From: Rhodovulum kholense
Lineage (GTDB): Bacteria; Pseudomonadota; Alphaproteobacteria; Rhodobacterales; Rhodobacteraceae
Length of the DNA: 64,000 nt
Direction of reading: 5' to 3'
NCBI RefSeq assembly: GCF_003053725.1
Contig: NZ_QAYC01000002.1
Coordinates: forward strand, 310,001 to 374,000
Every line of letters starts with the position of its first letter. Position 1 is the stretch's first letter. The notes under the pieces are model-generated. The model saw only the letters and a list, made by a program, of their open reading frames with translations. It ran no database searches and had not been told where the DNA came from. The translations under genes were made by a program, and so were the position numbers. This document shows, in pieces, positions 1-8,655 of the stretch.

Positions 1-2
1 CC

Positions 3-1127
3 AGCGAGCGGCAGATGGAAGAGCTGTCGAACATGAACGTGCTGCTGCTGGAACGGCTGACGGCGCTGGTCGACATCCGCCTGCTGGACGCGACCGAGCG
101 CACGGTCGACAGTTTCCGGTCGGCCGCCGACCGGCTGCGCGGGCGCACCATGGAGGTGCTTCGCGTGGCCTTCCTGTCCTCGACCGTGCTTGAACTTTTC
201 TCGGCCATCGGCATCGCCATGGTCGCGGTCTATGTCGGCTTCTCGCTGCTGGGCGAGCTGACCTTCGGCGCCTGGGGCACCCCGCTGACCGCCACTGAGG
301 GGATCTTCCTGCTGCTGCTGGCCCCCGATTATTTCCAGCCGCTGCGCGATCTGGCCGCCGCCTGGCATGACAAGGCCGACGCCAATGCCGTGGCGCGCGA
401 ACTGGCCGAACTGGAGGCGCAGGAGGAAACCACCTTCCTCGGGCTCGGCGCCTCGGCACGGCCGCTCGAAACCGCCGACGCGCTGTCGGTCAGAGGCCTC
501 GCCTATCGCCCGCCGGGCGGGCGGCTGATCAGGTTCCCGGATTTCGATCTGGGCGCGGGCGAGACGCTGGCGATCACCGGACCCTCGGGCATCGGCAAGT
601 CCTCGCTCTTGCGGCTGATCGCGGGCATGGCCATTCCTGCCGAGGGCGAGATCCGGATCGGTGAGACGGTCCTGTCCCCCGAGACCGCCGATGCCTGGCG
701 CGCGCGGCTGGGCTGGTTACCGCAACAGCCGCGCTTCGTGTCGGGCTCGCTGCGCAAGAACCTGACGCTGGCGCTGCGGCCCGGGCATGAGCTGCCGCTG
801 GACACCGCCCTGGAACTTGCGGCGGCCGACGGCGTGGTGGCGCAGCTGCCGCGCGGACTGAACACACGGTTGGGCGAGACAGGGGTCGGCGTCTCGGGCG
901 GCGAGGCGCGGCGGCTGATCGTGGCGCGCGCGGCGCACGCCCATCCCGACCTGCTGCTGGCCGACGAGCCGACCGCCGATCTGGACGAAGAGACCGCGAC
1001 GCTGGTCACCGAGGGGCTGCTGGGCCTCGCGGCGGGCGGCGTCGCGCTGATCGTGGCGACCCATGACCCGGCGCTTGCCGCGCGGATGGACCGCCAGATC
1101 GCCATCAGACCGGAGCATGCGGCATGA
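3..1127 (+). CDS. cydD: CydD, ABC transporter subunit for cytochrome bd assembly (5' end outside window)
   Basis: C-terminal ~374 residues of the permease-ATPase half-transporter CydD, which with CydC forms the inner-membrane exporter needed for cytochrome bd assembly (thiol/heme-linked periplasmic redox control). The frame is open from the first bases of the window, so the true start lies upstream. The end of the transmembrane domain is followed by an ATPase with Walker A GPSGIGKSS, signature SGGEARR and Walker B LLLADEPTADLD. The stop overlaps the cydC start by ATGA, implying translational coupling. Family identity rests on domain order plus the cydC-cydA-cydB context. A generic lipid/peptide exporter half is much less likely. 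Confidence 0.93.
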   Translation, partial: SERQMEELSNMNVLLLERLTALVDIRLLDATERTVDSFRSAADRLRGRTMEVLRVAFLSSTVLELFSAIGIAMVAVYVGFSLLGELTFGAWGTPLTATEGIFLLLLAPDYFQPLRDLAAAWHDKADANAVARELAELEAQEETTFLGLGASARPLETADALSVRGLAYRPPGGRLIRFPDFDLGAGETLAITGPSGIGKSSLLRLIAGMAIPAEGEIRIGETVLSPETADAWRARLGWLPQQPRFVSGSLRKNLTLALRPGHELPLDTALELAAADGVVAQLPRGLNTRLGETGVGVSGGEARRLIVARAAHAHPDLLLADEPTADLDEETATLVTEGLLGLAAGGVALIVATHDPALAARMDRQIAIRPEHAA

Positions 1128-2788
1128 GGGACATCCTGCAGATCCTGCGCCTGACCTGGCGCGCCCAGCGCGGCCCGCTGATCCGGGGCACCGCGCTTGC
1201 CGTGATCGTGGTGGCGATGGGGGTGGCGCTGCTGGGCCTTGCGGGCTGGTTCATCACCGCCGCGGCGGCGGCCGGGCTTGCGGGCATCGGCATCGCCTTC
1301 AACGTCTTCCAGCCCTCGGCCTCGGTGCGCTTTCTGGCGCTTGGCCGCACCGCCGCGCGCTATGGCGAACGGCTGCTGACCCATGACGCGACGCTGAAGG
1401 CGCTGACCGACATCCGCGTGGCGCTTTTGCGGGGCGTGCTGGCCCTGCCGTTCCAGACGCTGTCGCGGCTTCGGGGCGCCGAGACCATGAACCGGCTGGT
1501 GGCCGATGTGGATGCACTTGACGGGGTGGTGCTGCGGCTCTTCATTCCGGCGGTCACCGGGGTCATTCTTTACGTCGCCGCCTTCCCGCTTTTGTGGTGG
1601 ATGACCGATTTCACGCTGGCGATCTGGATCCTCGCCAGTTTCACGCTGGGCTGCGGGCTGGTGCTGGTCTGGGCCGGGCGCCATGCGCTGGCCCCCTCGC
1701 GCCGGGCCGAGAAGGCGCTGCAGGCCTTCCGCATCCGGCTGATCGACCTGCTGCGCGCCCGCGACGATCTGGTGGTCTATGGCCGCCTGCCCGAACAGAC
1801 CGAGGCGGTGCAGCTGGCCGAGGCCCGGATGCGCGAGAACCTCGGCGCCATCGACCGGCTGGAACGCCGGGCGGGGCTGGCGCTGTCCTTGACCACCACG
1901 CTGGCCACCGGCACGGCGCTGGCGCTGGGAGGCGTGCTCGTCGCCCGTGGCGCGATCACGCCCGCACAGGCCGCTCTGGGCTTTTTCGTGGCGCTGGCGC
2001 TTTCGGAGACGGTGCAGCCGCTGCGCCGGGGTCTGGCCGATCTGGGCCGGATGCTCGACGCCGCCCGGCGCGTGACCCGGCTCTTGCCCGACGAGGCCGC
2101 GGCCGGTGTGCCCGCCCGTCCGGCTCCTGCCAGCGCACCTGAGGCGGCGAGTCCGGCTCTGGAGATGACCGGCATCGCCTACCGCCATCCGGGTGCCGAG
2201 GCGCCGGTGCTGCAGGGCTTTTCGCTGACGCTCGCCCCCGGCGCCTGCGTCGCGCTGACCGGGGCGTCGGGCAGCGGCAAAAGCACCGTTCTGGCGCTGG
2301 CCGCCGGTCTGGTCCAGCCCGAGTCGGGCACCATCCGGCTGGCGGGCCGCCCGATCGAAGCGCTGTCCGAGGCCCGGCTGCGGGCCGAAATGACCTACCT
2401 GCCCCAGCGCAGCATGCTTCTGGGCCAGAGCTTCTTCGACATGCTGGCGCTGGCCGATCCCGATCTCGACGAACGCGAGGCGCTGGACCTGCTCGAGGCG
2501 GTGGCTCTGTCCTCGACGGTCGCCGCGCGCGGCGGGCTGCACGCGCCCCTGAAGGAAAACGGCGCCGGGCTTTCGGGCGGCGAACAGCGCCGTCTGGCGC
2601 TGGCGCGCGCGCTGCTGCGCCGGCCGCGGCTCTTGCTGCTGGACGAACCGACCGAAGGGCTCGATCGGCCGACCGCGACCCGGGTGCTGGGCGCGATCCG
2701 CGAGATCCTGCCCGAGGCCGCAATCCTGACCGCCTCGCACCGCAAGGCCGAACGCGACTGGGCCGACCGGCTGATCGCCATGACCTGA
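1124..2788 (+). CDS. cydC: CydC, ABC transporter subunit for cytochrome bd assembly
   Basis: 554-residue ABC half-transporter, the normal length for CydC. An N-terminal membrane domain of about six helices (hydrophobic runs at residues ~20-60, 135-180 and 245-290) precedes an ATPase with Walker A TGASGSGKST, signature LSGGEQRR and Walker B LLLLDEPTEGLD. Translation starts on an ATG overlapping the cydD stop by 4 nt, so the pair is made stoichiometrically, as expected for the CydDC heterodimer. About 200 nt separate it from cydA, which has its own leader. The order cydD-cydC-cydA-cydB is the usual one in Rhodobacter relatives. Confidence 0.95.
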   Translation: MRDILQILRLTWRAQRGPLIRGTALAVIVVAMGVALLGLAGWFITAAAAAGLAGIGIAFNVFQPSASVRFLALGRTAARYGERLLTHDATLKALTDIRVALLRGVLALPFQTLSRLRGAETMNRLVADVDALDGVVLRLFIPAVTGVILYVAAFPLLWWMTDFTLAIWILASFTLGCGLVLVWAGRHALAPSRRAEKALQAFRIRLIDLLRARDDLVVYGRLPEQTEAVQLAEARMRENLGAIDRLERRAGLALSLTTTLATGTALALGGVLVARGAITPAQAALGFFVALALSETVQPLRRGLADLGRMLDAARRVTRLLPDEAAAGVPARPAPASAPEAASPALEMTGIAYRHPGAEAPVLQGFSLTLAPGACVALTGASGSGKSTVLALAAGLVQPESGTIRLAGRPIEALSEARLRAEMTYLPQRSMLLGQSFFDMLALADPDLDEREALDLLEAVALSSTVAARGGLHAPLKENGAGLSGGEQRRLALARALLRRPRLLLLDEPTEGLDRPTATRVLGAIREILPEAAILTASHRKAERDWADRLIAMT

Positions 2789-2846
2789 CCGTCCCGCCGC
2801 CATCGCGGGGGCCGGGGCCGTCGCACGCCCGAGACGCATCGCAGTT

Positions 2847-2953
2847 ATGCCGTATTGGCATGCCGCACCGCTGCATACAAAGGTATATCTGGAACACGTC
2901 TAATATGCCGCCCTCCACCGTTAACACCAACGGCTTGGAATCCCGGCATATTA
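2847..2953 (+). promoter_or_regulatory. cydA leader with repeated ATGCCG motifs and nested inverted repeats
   Basis: The cydC-cydA gap holds four copies of the hexamer ATGCCG: 2847-2852, 2860-2865, 2905-2910 and an inverted copy at 2944-2949. The last two lie in a perfect 10-bp inverted repeat (taatatgccg at 2901-2910, cggcatatta at 2944-2953). This encloses a smaller one (ccgtt 2918-2922, aacgg 2929-2933). The SD (aaaggag, 2974-2980) follows 20 nt downstream. It could be an operator array or a foldable mRNA leader tuning oxidase expression. No FNR-type TTGAT-N4-ATCAA site was found. Confidence 0.45.
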
Positions 2954-2987
2954 TGTAATGAGGGGAAAGGGCCAAAGGAGGCCATCA

Positions 2988-4586
2988 ATGGAACTCGACA
3001 TCGTCGAGCTGTCCCGGCTGCAGTTTGCCATGACAGCCATGTATCACTTCCTCTTCGTGCCGCTCACGCTTGGTCTGTCGATCATCGTGGCGATCATGGA
3101 GACGGTCTATGTGATGACCAACCGCCCCGTCTGGCGCCAGATGACGAAATTCTGGGCCACGCTCTTCGGCATCAACTTCGTGCTGGGGGTCGCGACGGGC
3201 ATCACCATGGAATTCCAGTTCGGGATGAACTGGAGCTATTACAGCCACTATGTCGGCGACATCTTCGGCGCTCCGCTGGCGATCGAGGGCCTGATGGCCT
3301 TCTTCCTTGAGGCGACCTTCGTGGGGCTGATGTTCTTCGGCTGGGACAAGCTCTCCAAGGTGGGGCATTGCGTGGTCACGTGGCTGGTGGCGATCGGGTC
3401 GAACTTCTCGGCGCTCTGGATCCTGATCGCGAACGGATGGATGCAGAACCCGGTGGGGGCCGAGTTCAATCCGATGACCATGCGGATGGAAATGACCTCG
3501 TTCTTCGAGGTGATGTTCAACGAGGTGGCGCAGGCCAAGTTCGTGCATACCGTCTCGGCGGGCTATGTGACGGCCTCGATCTTCGTGCTGGGCGTTTCGG
3601 CCTGGTATCTGCTGAAGGGCCGCCATGTGGAGCTGGCGCGCCGGTCGATCGCGGTCGCGGCCAGTTTCGGGCTTGCAGGCGCGCTGTCGGCGGTGGTCCT
3701 CGGCGACGAGTCGGGCTATAACGCCACCCATACCCAGAAGATGAAGCTCGCCGCCATCGAGGGCATGTGGGAAACCCATGAGGCGCCCGCGCCCTTCAAC
3801 CTCTTCGGCATTCCCGACCAGGCCGACCGCGAGACCAAATACGCGATCCAGGTGCCGGTGGTGATGGGCCTGATCGGCTCGCGCTCGCTGACCGAGGAAC
3901 TGCCGGGCATCAACCAGCTGGTGGACGAGGCCGAGGCCCGCATCCGCAACGGGCTGATCGCCTATGACGCGCTGATGCAGATCCGTGCCGACCGGGGCGC
4001 GGCAGCGCCCGAGCTGACCGCGCAGTTCGAGCAGCACAGCGCCGATCTGGGCTTTGCCTTCCTGCTCAAGCGCTATCTCGACGATCCGCGCCTGGCGACC
4101 GATGACCAGATCGCCATGGCGGCGCAGGACACGGTGCCGGGGGTGCTGCCGCTGTTCTGGGCGTTCCGGGTGATGGTGATCCTGGGCTTCGGCTTCATCG
4201 CACTGATGCTGTTCTTCTTCATCCGCGCCAACTTCTACGGCATGCGCTTTCCGCGCTGGGCATTGCGCGCCGCGGTGGTGGCGATCCCGACGCCCTGGAT
4301 CGCGGCCGAGATGGGCTGGTTCGTGGCCGAGTTCGGCCGCCAGCCCTGGACCGTCGACGGCGTGCTGCCGACCGCGCTGTCGGTCAGCCAGCTCAGCGTG
4401 GCCCAGGTCGCCTTCACGCTTGCGGGCTTCATCACCTTCTATTCGGTCCTCTTCGTGATCGAGATCGGGCTGATGCGGAAATACATCCTCAAGGGGCCCT
4501 ATATGGACGTCGCCGAAACCGACGACTGGACCCGGCGCCATACCGACCGCCTGACCGGCGGCCGCGGCCTCGAACCGGCGGAGTAA
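2988..4586 (+). CDS. cydA: CydA, cytochrome bd ubiquinol oxidase subunit I
   Basis: 532-residue quinol oxidase core subunit of the inner membrane, carrying hemes b558, b595 and d. The high-spin heme ligand lies in the N-terminal MYHFL motif (His20). His187 in FVHTVSAGY is the b558 ligand. Glu100 and Glu108 match the proton-channel glutamates. The quinol-binding Q loop (KLAAIEGMWETHEAP) and the long insertion after SRSLTEELPGI make this the long-Q-loop (E. coli-like) subclass rather than a cyanide-insensitive CIO type. GRQPW is present near residue 445. The ATG at 2988 is chosen over an in-frame upstream ATG at 2958 because it has a strong SD (aaaggag) and matches the family N-terminus. cydB starts 6 nt after the stop. 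Confidence 0.97.
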   Translation: MELDIVELSRLQFAMTAMYHFLFVPLTLGLSIIVAIMETVYVMTNRPVWRQMTKFWATLFGINFVLGVATGITMEFQFGMNWSYYSHYVGDIFGAPLAIEGLMAFFLEATFVGLMFFGWDKLSKVGHCVVTWLVAIGSNFSALWILIANGWMQNPVGAEFNPMTMRMEMTSFFEVMFNEVAQAKFVHTVSAGYVTASIFVLGVSAWYLLKGRHVELARRSIAVAASFGLAGALSAVVLGDESGYNATHTQKMKLAAIEGMWETHEAPAPFNLFGIPDQADRETKYAIQVPVVMGLIGSRSLTEELPGINQLVDEAEARIRNGLIAYDALMQIRADRGAAAPELTAQFEQHSADLGFAFLLKRYLDDPRLATDDQIAMAAQDTVPGVLPLFWAFRVMVILGFGFIALMLFFFIRANFYGMRFPRWALRAAVVAIPTPWIAAEMGWFVAEFGRQPWTVDGVLPTALSVSQLSVAQVAFTLAGFITFYSVLFVIEIGLMRKYILKGPYMDVAETDDWTRRHTDRLTGGRGLEPAE

Positions 4587-4592
4587 AGACCC

Positions 4593-5744
4593 ATGATCCT
4601 GCATGAATTCGTGGATTTCGAGATCCTTCGGGTGATCTGGTGGGGGCTTCTGGGCGTCCTGCTGATCGGCTTTGCGCTGACGGACGGCTTCGATCTGGGC
4701 GTCGGCACGCTGCTGCCCTTCGTCGCCCGGACCGATATCGAGCGGCGGGTGGCGATCAACACCGTCGGCCCGGTCTGGGAAGGCAACCAGGTGTGGTTCA
4801 TCCTGGGCGGCGGCGCCATCTTCGCCGCCTGGCCGCCGCTTTACGCGGTCAGCTTCTCGGGCTTCTACATCGCAATGTTCCTGATCCTCGCGGCGCTGAT
4901 CCTGCGCCCGGTGGGCTTCAAGTACCGCTCGAAGCGCGAGGACGAACGCTGGCGCGCGGCCTGGGACTGGGCGCTGTTCGTGGGCGGCTTCGTGCCCGCG
5001 CTGGTCTTCGGCGTCGCGGTGGGCAACGTCCTGCAAGGGGTGCCGTTCCGGCTGACCGAGGATCTCATGTCGATCTACGAGGGGTCGTTCTTCGGGCTGC
5101 TGAACCCCTATGCGCTGCTGGCGGGGCTGGTGTCGGTCTCGATGCTGGTGATGCATGGCGCGGCCTGGCTCCAGCTCAAGACCGAGGGCATGGTGGCCGA
5201 CCGCGCCCGGACCTTCGGCGCCTGGGCGGCCATTGCCACCATCGTCACCTATGCGCTGGCGGGCCTCTGGCTTGCGGGCGGGATCGACGCCTACAGCTTT
5301 GCGGGCCCGGTCGCGACCGACGGACCGTCGAACCCGTTGATGAACGCGGTCGTCAAGGGCGGGTCCTGGATGGCGGCCTATGAGGCGCGGCCCTGGATCG
5401 TCATCGCCCCGGCGCTGGGCTTCCTTGGCGCGGCGCTGGCCTTCCTCGGCTTCAGGACCGACAAGGAGGGCTGGACCATGCTGGCCTCGAAACTGTCGAT
5501 CCTCGGCATCATCGCCTCGGTCGGGCTGACCATGTTCCCGTTCATCCTGCCGTCCAGCATCGACCCGAATTCGTCGCTGACGGTCTGGGACAGCTCGTCC
5601 TCGCATCTGACGCTGTTCGTGATGCTGGTCTCGGCGGTGATCTTCGTGCCGCTGATCCTGGCCTACACCGCTTGGGTCTACAAGGTGCTCTGGGGCAAGG
5701 TCACGGCCTCGGACGTCGTCGACAAAAGCGACTCGGTCTACTGA
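4593..5744 (+). CDS. cydB: CydB, cytochrome bd ubiquinol oxidase subunit II
   Basis: 383-residue hydrophobic subunit II, the structural partner of CydA in the heterodimer. It has the typical start (ILHEFVDFEILRVIWWGLLG), the DGFDLGVG motif near residue 30 and GPVWEGNQVW near residue 55, followed by about eight further membrane helices. Its length equals that of E. coli CydB. It lies 6 nt after cydA and 15 nt before cydX, so the three form one transcription unit. Confidence 0.97.
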   Translation: MILHEFVDFEILRVIWWGLLGVLLIGFALTDGFDLGVGTLLPFVARTDIERRVAINTVGPVWEGNQVWFILGGGAIFAAWPPLYAVSFSGFYIAMFLILAALILRPVGFKYRSKREDERWRAAWDWALFVGGFVPALVFGVAVGNVLQGVPFRLTEDLMSIYEGSFFGLLNPYALLAGLVSVSMLVMHGAAWLQLKTEGMVADRARTFGAWAAIATIVTYALAGLWLAGGIDAYSFAGPVATDGPSNPLMNAVVKGGSWMAAYEARPWIVIAPALGFLGAALAFLGFRTDKEGWTMLASKLSILGIIASVGLTMFPFILPSSIDPNSSLTVWDSSSSHLTLFVMLVSAVIFVPLILAYTAWVYKVLWGKVTASDVVDKSDSVY

Positions 5745-5759
5745 GAAAGGAACCCGAAG

Positions 5760-5885
5760 ATGTGGTATTTCGCCTGGATCCTCGGCCTGCCGCTGGCCGC
5801 GCTTTTCGCCGTCGTCAACGCGATGTGGCTGGAGCTGAACGCGGATCGCACCATGATGGACGGCAAGCCGCGCCACGACCGCTAG
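5760..5885 (+). CDS. cydX: CydX, small accessory subunit of cytochrome bd oxidase
   Basis: 41-codon gene starting MWYFAWILGLPLAALFAVVN, with a single membrane helix (residues ~3-22) then a short polar, charged tail ending KPRHDR. The MWYFAWILG start is the hallmark of CydX/YbgT, which packs against CydA and stabilises the heme d site. It begins 15 nt after cydB, behind an SD (agaaagga), and is followed by a terminator. It is short enough to be missed by automatic gene calling. Confidence 0.93.
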   Translation: MWYFAWILGLPLAALFAVVNAMWLELNADRTMMDGKPRHDR

Positions 5886-5927
5886 GCCGGTCGCCGTCCT
5901 GAACCGGGGCCATGCCCCGCACCCATA

Positions 5928-5957
5928 AGGCCCGTGCCGCTGGCGCGGGCCTTTTTT
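5928..5957 (+). terminator. Rho-independent terminator of the cyd operon
   Basis: An 11-bp GC-rich stem (aggcccgtgcc / ggcgcgggcct, one G-T pair) with a 4-nt loop is followed directly by a run of six T. It lies 43 nt after the cydX stop and closes the cyd unit. Confidence 0.85.
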
Positions 5958-6007
5958 CGTGCCCGCAAGGTCCGGCCGGAAATGTTGCGGCCCCAAAAGA
6001 TGATTCT

Positions 6008-6064
6008 TTGACATTTCATTTGAGTCGACCCTATATGGGCACGACACATGCAATTTCTTGCATG
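6008..6064 (+). promoter_or_regulatory. Sigma70-like promoter and palindromic operator for the TehA-like gene
   Basis: A consensus -35 box TTGACA (6008-6013) is followed after 18 nt by TATATG (6032-6037), the best housekeeping-type promoter seen in the window. Ten nt downstream lies a perfect 7-bp inverted repeat, catgcaa-tttc-ttgcatg (6047-6064), where transcription would start. That position suits a repressor operator. The regulator is unknown. The SD is aggagg near 6085. Confidence 0.6.
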
Positions 6065-6099
6065 CTTGGAACCAGAGCCCTACAGGAGGCGCAACCGAC

Positions 6100-7083
6100 A
6101 TGAGCACGACCGCAGAGACCGAGCACGGCAGCCGCGAAGGCCGGCTGGCGCATTTTCCCGTCACCTTCTTCGCCACGGTGATGGGAATGATGGGTCTGAC
6201 GCTGGCCTGGCATGTGGGCGAACAGGCGCTGGGGCTGACCCTCCCCGTCTCACATTACCTGCTCTTTGCCTCTTCGGCACTCTTGGCCGCGGTCGCGGCG
6301 CTTTATGCGACAAAGCTTCTGACGCGCCTGCCGATGGCCGCGGCCGAATGGCGCCACCCGGTGCGGCTGGCCTTCTTTCCCACCGCCTCGATCTCGCTGA
6401 TCCTGCTGTCCGTGGCACTGCTCGGCCAGTATCCCGCGCTGGCCGAGCCGGTCTGGATCGCAGGGACCGCGCTTCAGGGGATCCTGTCGCTTCTGGTGAT
6501 CGCCGACTGGATCGGGCACCGCCCCTTCCAGCCGATCCACCTGAACGCCGCCTGGTTCATCCCGCCGGTCGGCAATATCCTGGTGCCCGTCGCGGGCGTG
6601 CCGCTCGGCCACCCGGATATTTCCTGGCTGTTCTTCTCGGGCGGGGCGCTATTCTGGATCGTGCTGCTGACGCTGGTGATGAACCGGCTGACCTTTCACG
6701 ATCCGCTCCCCAGCCGACTGCAGCCGACGCTGGTGATCCTGATCGCGCCCCCCGCCGTCGGCTTCATCTCGTGGATGCGGCTGAATGGCGGGCTCGACTC
6801 GCTGGCGATGTTCTTTCTCAATGCCGCCTATGTCTTCGCGCTGATCGTGGCGACCCAGCTGCCGCGCATCCTGCGCCTGCCCTTCGCGCTGTCTTTCTGG
6901 GCGCTCTCGTTCCCGCTGGCCGCGCTGACCATCGCGACGTTCCTATATGCCACCACCACAGGCTCGGCCGTCCATCTGTGGCTGGGCGGCGGGCTTCTGG
7001 CCTTTCTCAGCGTGGTGATCGCGGGGCTGGTCGGGCGCACGCTGCTGGCGATTGCCCGGAACGAGATCTGCCAGCCGGAATAA
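6100..7083 (+). CDS. TehA/SLAC1-family channel-like membrane protein
   Basis: 327 residues with about ten hydrophobic helices and the family opening HFPVTFFATVMGMMGLTLAWHVGE. The SLAC1/TehA superfamily contains anion channels. E. coli TehA gives tellurite resistance when overexpressed, and plant SLAC1 conducts anions, so the substrate here is unknown. The ATG at 6100 is preferred over an in-frame ATG at 6058 because it has an SD (caggagg) and the family N-terminus. It stands alone, convergent with znuB with a 5-nt gap, and has its own promoter and operator. No tehB methyltransferase is adjacent. Confidence 0.85.
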   Translation: MSTTAETEHGSREGRLAHFPVTFFATVMGMMGLTLAWHVGEQALGLTLPVSHYLLFASSALLAAVAALYATKLLTRLPMAAAEWRHPVRLAFFPTASISLILLSVALLGQYPALAEPVWIAGTALQGILSLLVIADWIGHRPFQPIHLNAAWFIPPVGNILVPVAGVPLGHPDISWLFFSGGALFWIVLLTLVMNRLTFHDPLPSRLQPTLVILIAPPAVGFISWMRLNGGLDSLAMFFLNAAYVFALIVATQLPRILRLPFALSFWALSFPLAALTIATFLYATTTGSAVHLWLGGGLLAFLSVVIAGLVGRTLLAIARNEICQPE

Positions 7084-7088
7084 GAGCC

Positions 7089-7874
7089 TTAGCCCCGCCG
7101 GGGCGCGGCGAGGCCAATGGCGAAGGCACAGCTTGCCGCGACCACGATGCTGGGTCCGGCGGGCGTGTCGAACTGGTAGGATCCCCAAAGCCCGGCCAGG
7201 GCCGCGGCCGCGCCGATGCCCGAGGCGATCAGCGCCATCGCCTCGGGCGTGCGCGCCCAGGGCCGGGCCGCGGCAGCCGGAACGATCAGCATTGCCACGA
7301 TCAGAAGCGCGCCCACCACCTGGATCGCCACCGCGACCACCAGCGCCAGCGCCACCGTCAGTATTAGCCGCTCGCGCCCCGGGTCGATCCCCGAGGCCGC
7401 GGCCAGGTCCTCGCTGACCGTGACCGTCAAAAGCGCCGTCCAGCGCCAGCCGATCAGCGCCAGCACCGCCAGCGCACCGGCCCAGATCACCGCCAGATCG
7501 GTGCGGCCGACCGCGAGGATGTCGCCAAAGAGATAGGCCGACAGATCGACCCGCACCCCGCTGAGAAACGAGACCGAGACCAGACCGACCGCCAGCGCCG
7601 CATGGGCGGCGACGCCCAGCGCGGTGTCCATCGCCAGCCCCCGCCCCGACAGCGAGGTCACCGCCAGCGCCATGGCAAGGGCAGCCCCCAGCGTGCCCGC
7701 GAAGATCGAGATCGAAAAGCCCAGCGCGATGGCCACGCCCAGGATTGCAGCATGGGCCGTGGCCTCGCCGAAATAGGCCATCCGCCGCCAGACCACGAAA
7801 GCGCCCAGCGGCCCGGCCGCCAGCGCGACCGCGATGCCCGCCAACGCCGCGCGCACCAGAAAATCGTCAAGCAT
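7089..7874 (-). CDS. znuB: ZnuB, zinc ABC transporter permease
   Basis: 261-residue inner-membrane permease of the ABC-3 family with about eight helices. It contains the family segments GEATAHAAILGVAIALG near residue 40 and a C-terminal YQFDTPAGPSIVVAAS. It forms the ZnuABC zinc importer with ZnuC and ZnuA. The start at 7874 (MLDDFLVRAALAG) is chosen over an upstream in-frame ATG because it gives the family N-terminus. It overlaps the znuC end by 8 nt, indicating coupling in a zur-znuC-znuB operon. Confidence 0.95.
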   Translation of the reverse strand: MLDDFLVRAALAGIAVALAAGPLGAFVVWRRMAYFGEATAHAAILGVAIALGFSISIFAGTLGAALAMALAVTSLSGRGLAMDTALGVAAHAALAVGLVSVSFLSGVRVDLSAYLFGDILAVGRTDLAVIWAGALAVLALIGWRWTALLTVTVSEDLAAASGIDPGRERLILTVALALVVAVAIQVVGALLIVAMLIVPAAAARPWARTPEAMALIASGIGAAAALAGLWGSYQFDTPAGPSIVVAASCAFAIGLAAPRRG

Positions 7875-8655
7875 CGGCGGCCTCCGGTTTTGCACCATGG
7901 GCGTGGGGATGTGCCTCGGACCCGGCCGCCGCGCCGTGTCCGCAACCTTCATGGGCATGATCGTGTTCGTGCTGATAAAGCGCCATCGTCCCATGGGTGC
8001 CATGGCCGAACAGCGCCCGGTATTCGGGTGCGGCGGTCACGACATGGGGCTGGCCCTGACAGCAGACATGGCCGTTGAGGCAGAGCACCCGGTCGGTCGC
8101 GCTCATCACCACATGCAGGTCGTGGCTGACCATCAGCACCGCGGCGCCGGTCTCGCGCCGCAGGTCGGCAATCAGCTGATAGAAGGCCGCGGTTCCGGGC
8201 TGGTCGAGCCCCTGCGTTGCCTCGTCGAGGATCAGAAGTTCGGGCGCGCCCAGAAGCGCGCGCGCCAGCAGCACCCGCTGGAACTGCCCGCCCGACAGCG
8301 CGATCAGCTGCCGGGTCTCGAGCCCGGCCGCGCCCACCCGGCCGAGCATCGCCGCGACCTCGGTCGTCCCGTGCCGGTCGGGCAGCGACAGGAAGCGGCG
8401 CACCGTCAGCGGCATCCGGTCGTCGATGGCCAGCTTTTGCGGCACATAGCCGATCCGGAGCCCCGGGCGCCGGGTGACGACGCCCGCCGTCGGCCGGACC
8501 GCGCCCAGCACCGCCCGCAGAAGCGTCGACTTGCCCGACCCGTTTGGCCCGACAAGCGTGACGATCTCGCCCGCGCCGATCTCGAAATCGACCCCGGTCA
8601 GCGCGGCGACCCCGCCATAGCGCACCGTCAGGCCGCGCGCGGCAACAAGCGTCAT
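7867..8655 (-). CDS. znuC: ZnuC, zinc ABC transporter ATPase
   Basis: 262-residue ATPase with Walker A VGPNGSGKST (residues ~36-45), signature LSGGQFQR, Walker B LLILDEATQGLD and switch His in VSHDLHVV. The C-terminal tail is rich in histidine (HEHDHAHEGCGHG), as in other ZnuC proteins, and may bind zinc. It overlaps zur by ATGA (8652-8655) and znuB by 8 nt. It powers uptake of zinc delivered by ZnuA. Confidence 0.95.
   Translation of the reverse strand: MTLVAARGLTVRYGGVAALTGVDFEIGAGEIVTLVGPNGSGKSTLLRAVLGAVRPTAGVVTRRPGLRIGYVPQKLAIDDRMPLTVRRFLSLPDRHGTTEVAAMLGRVGAAGLETRQLIALSGGQFQRVLLARALLGAPELLILDEATQGLDQPGTAAFYQLIADLRRETGAAVLMVSHDLHVVMSATDRVLCLNGHVCCQGQPHVVTAAPEYRALFGHGTHGTMALYQHEHDHAHEGCGHGAAAGSEAHPHAHGAKPEAADA

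Noticed and set aside
503-2839. Minus-strand ORF of 778 codons opposite cydD-cydC
   Set aside because: Same shadow pattern; conserved CydDC on the plus strand, no SD or family motifs.
2985-6176. Very long minus-strand ORF (1063 codons) opposite cydA-cydB
   Set aside because: Low-complexity, Arg/His/Gln/Asp-rich translation typical of an antisense shadow in high-GC DNA; the plus strand has clear CydA and CydB.
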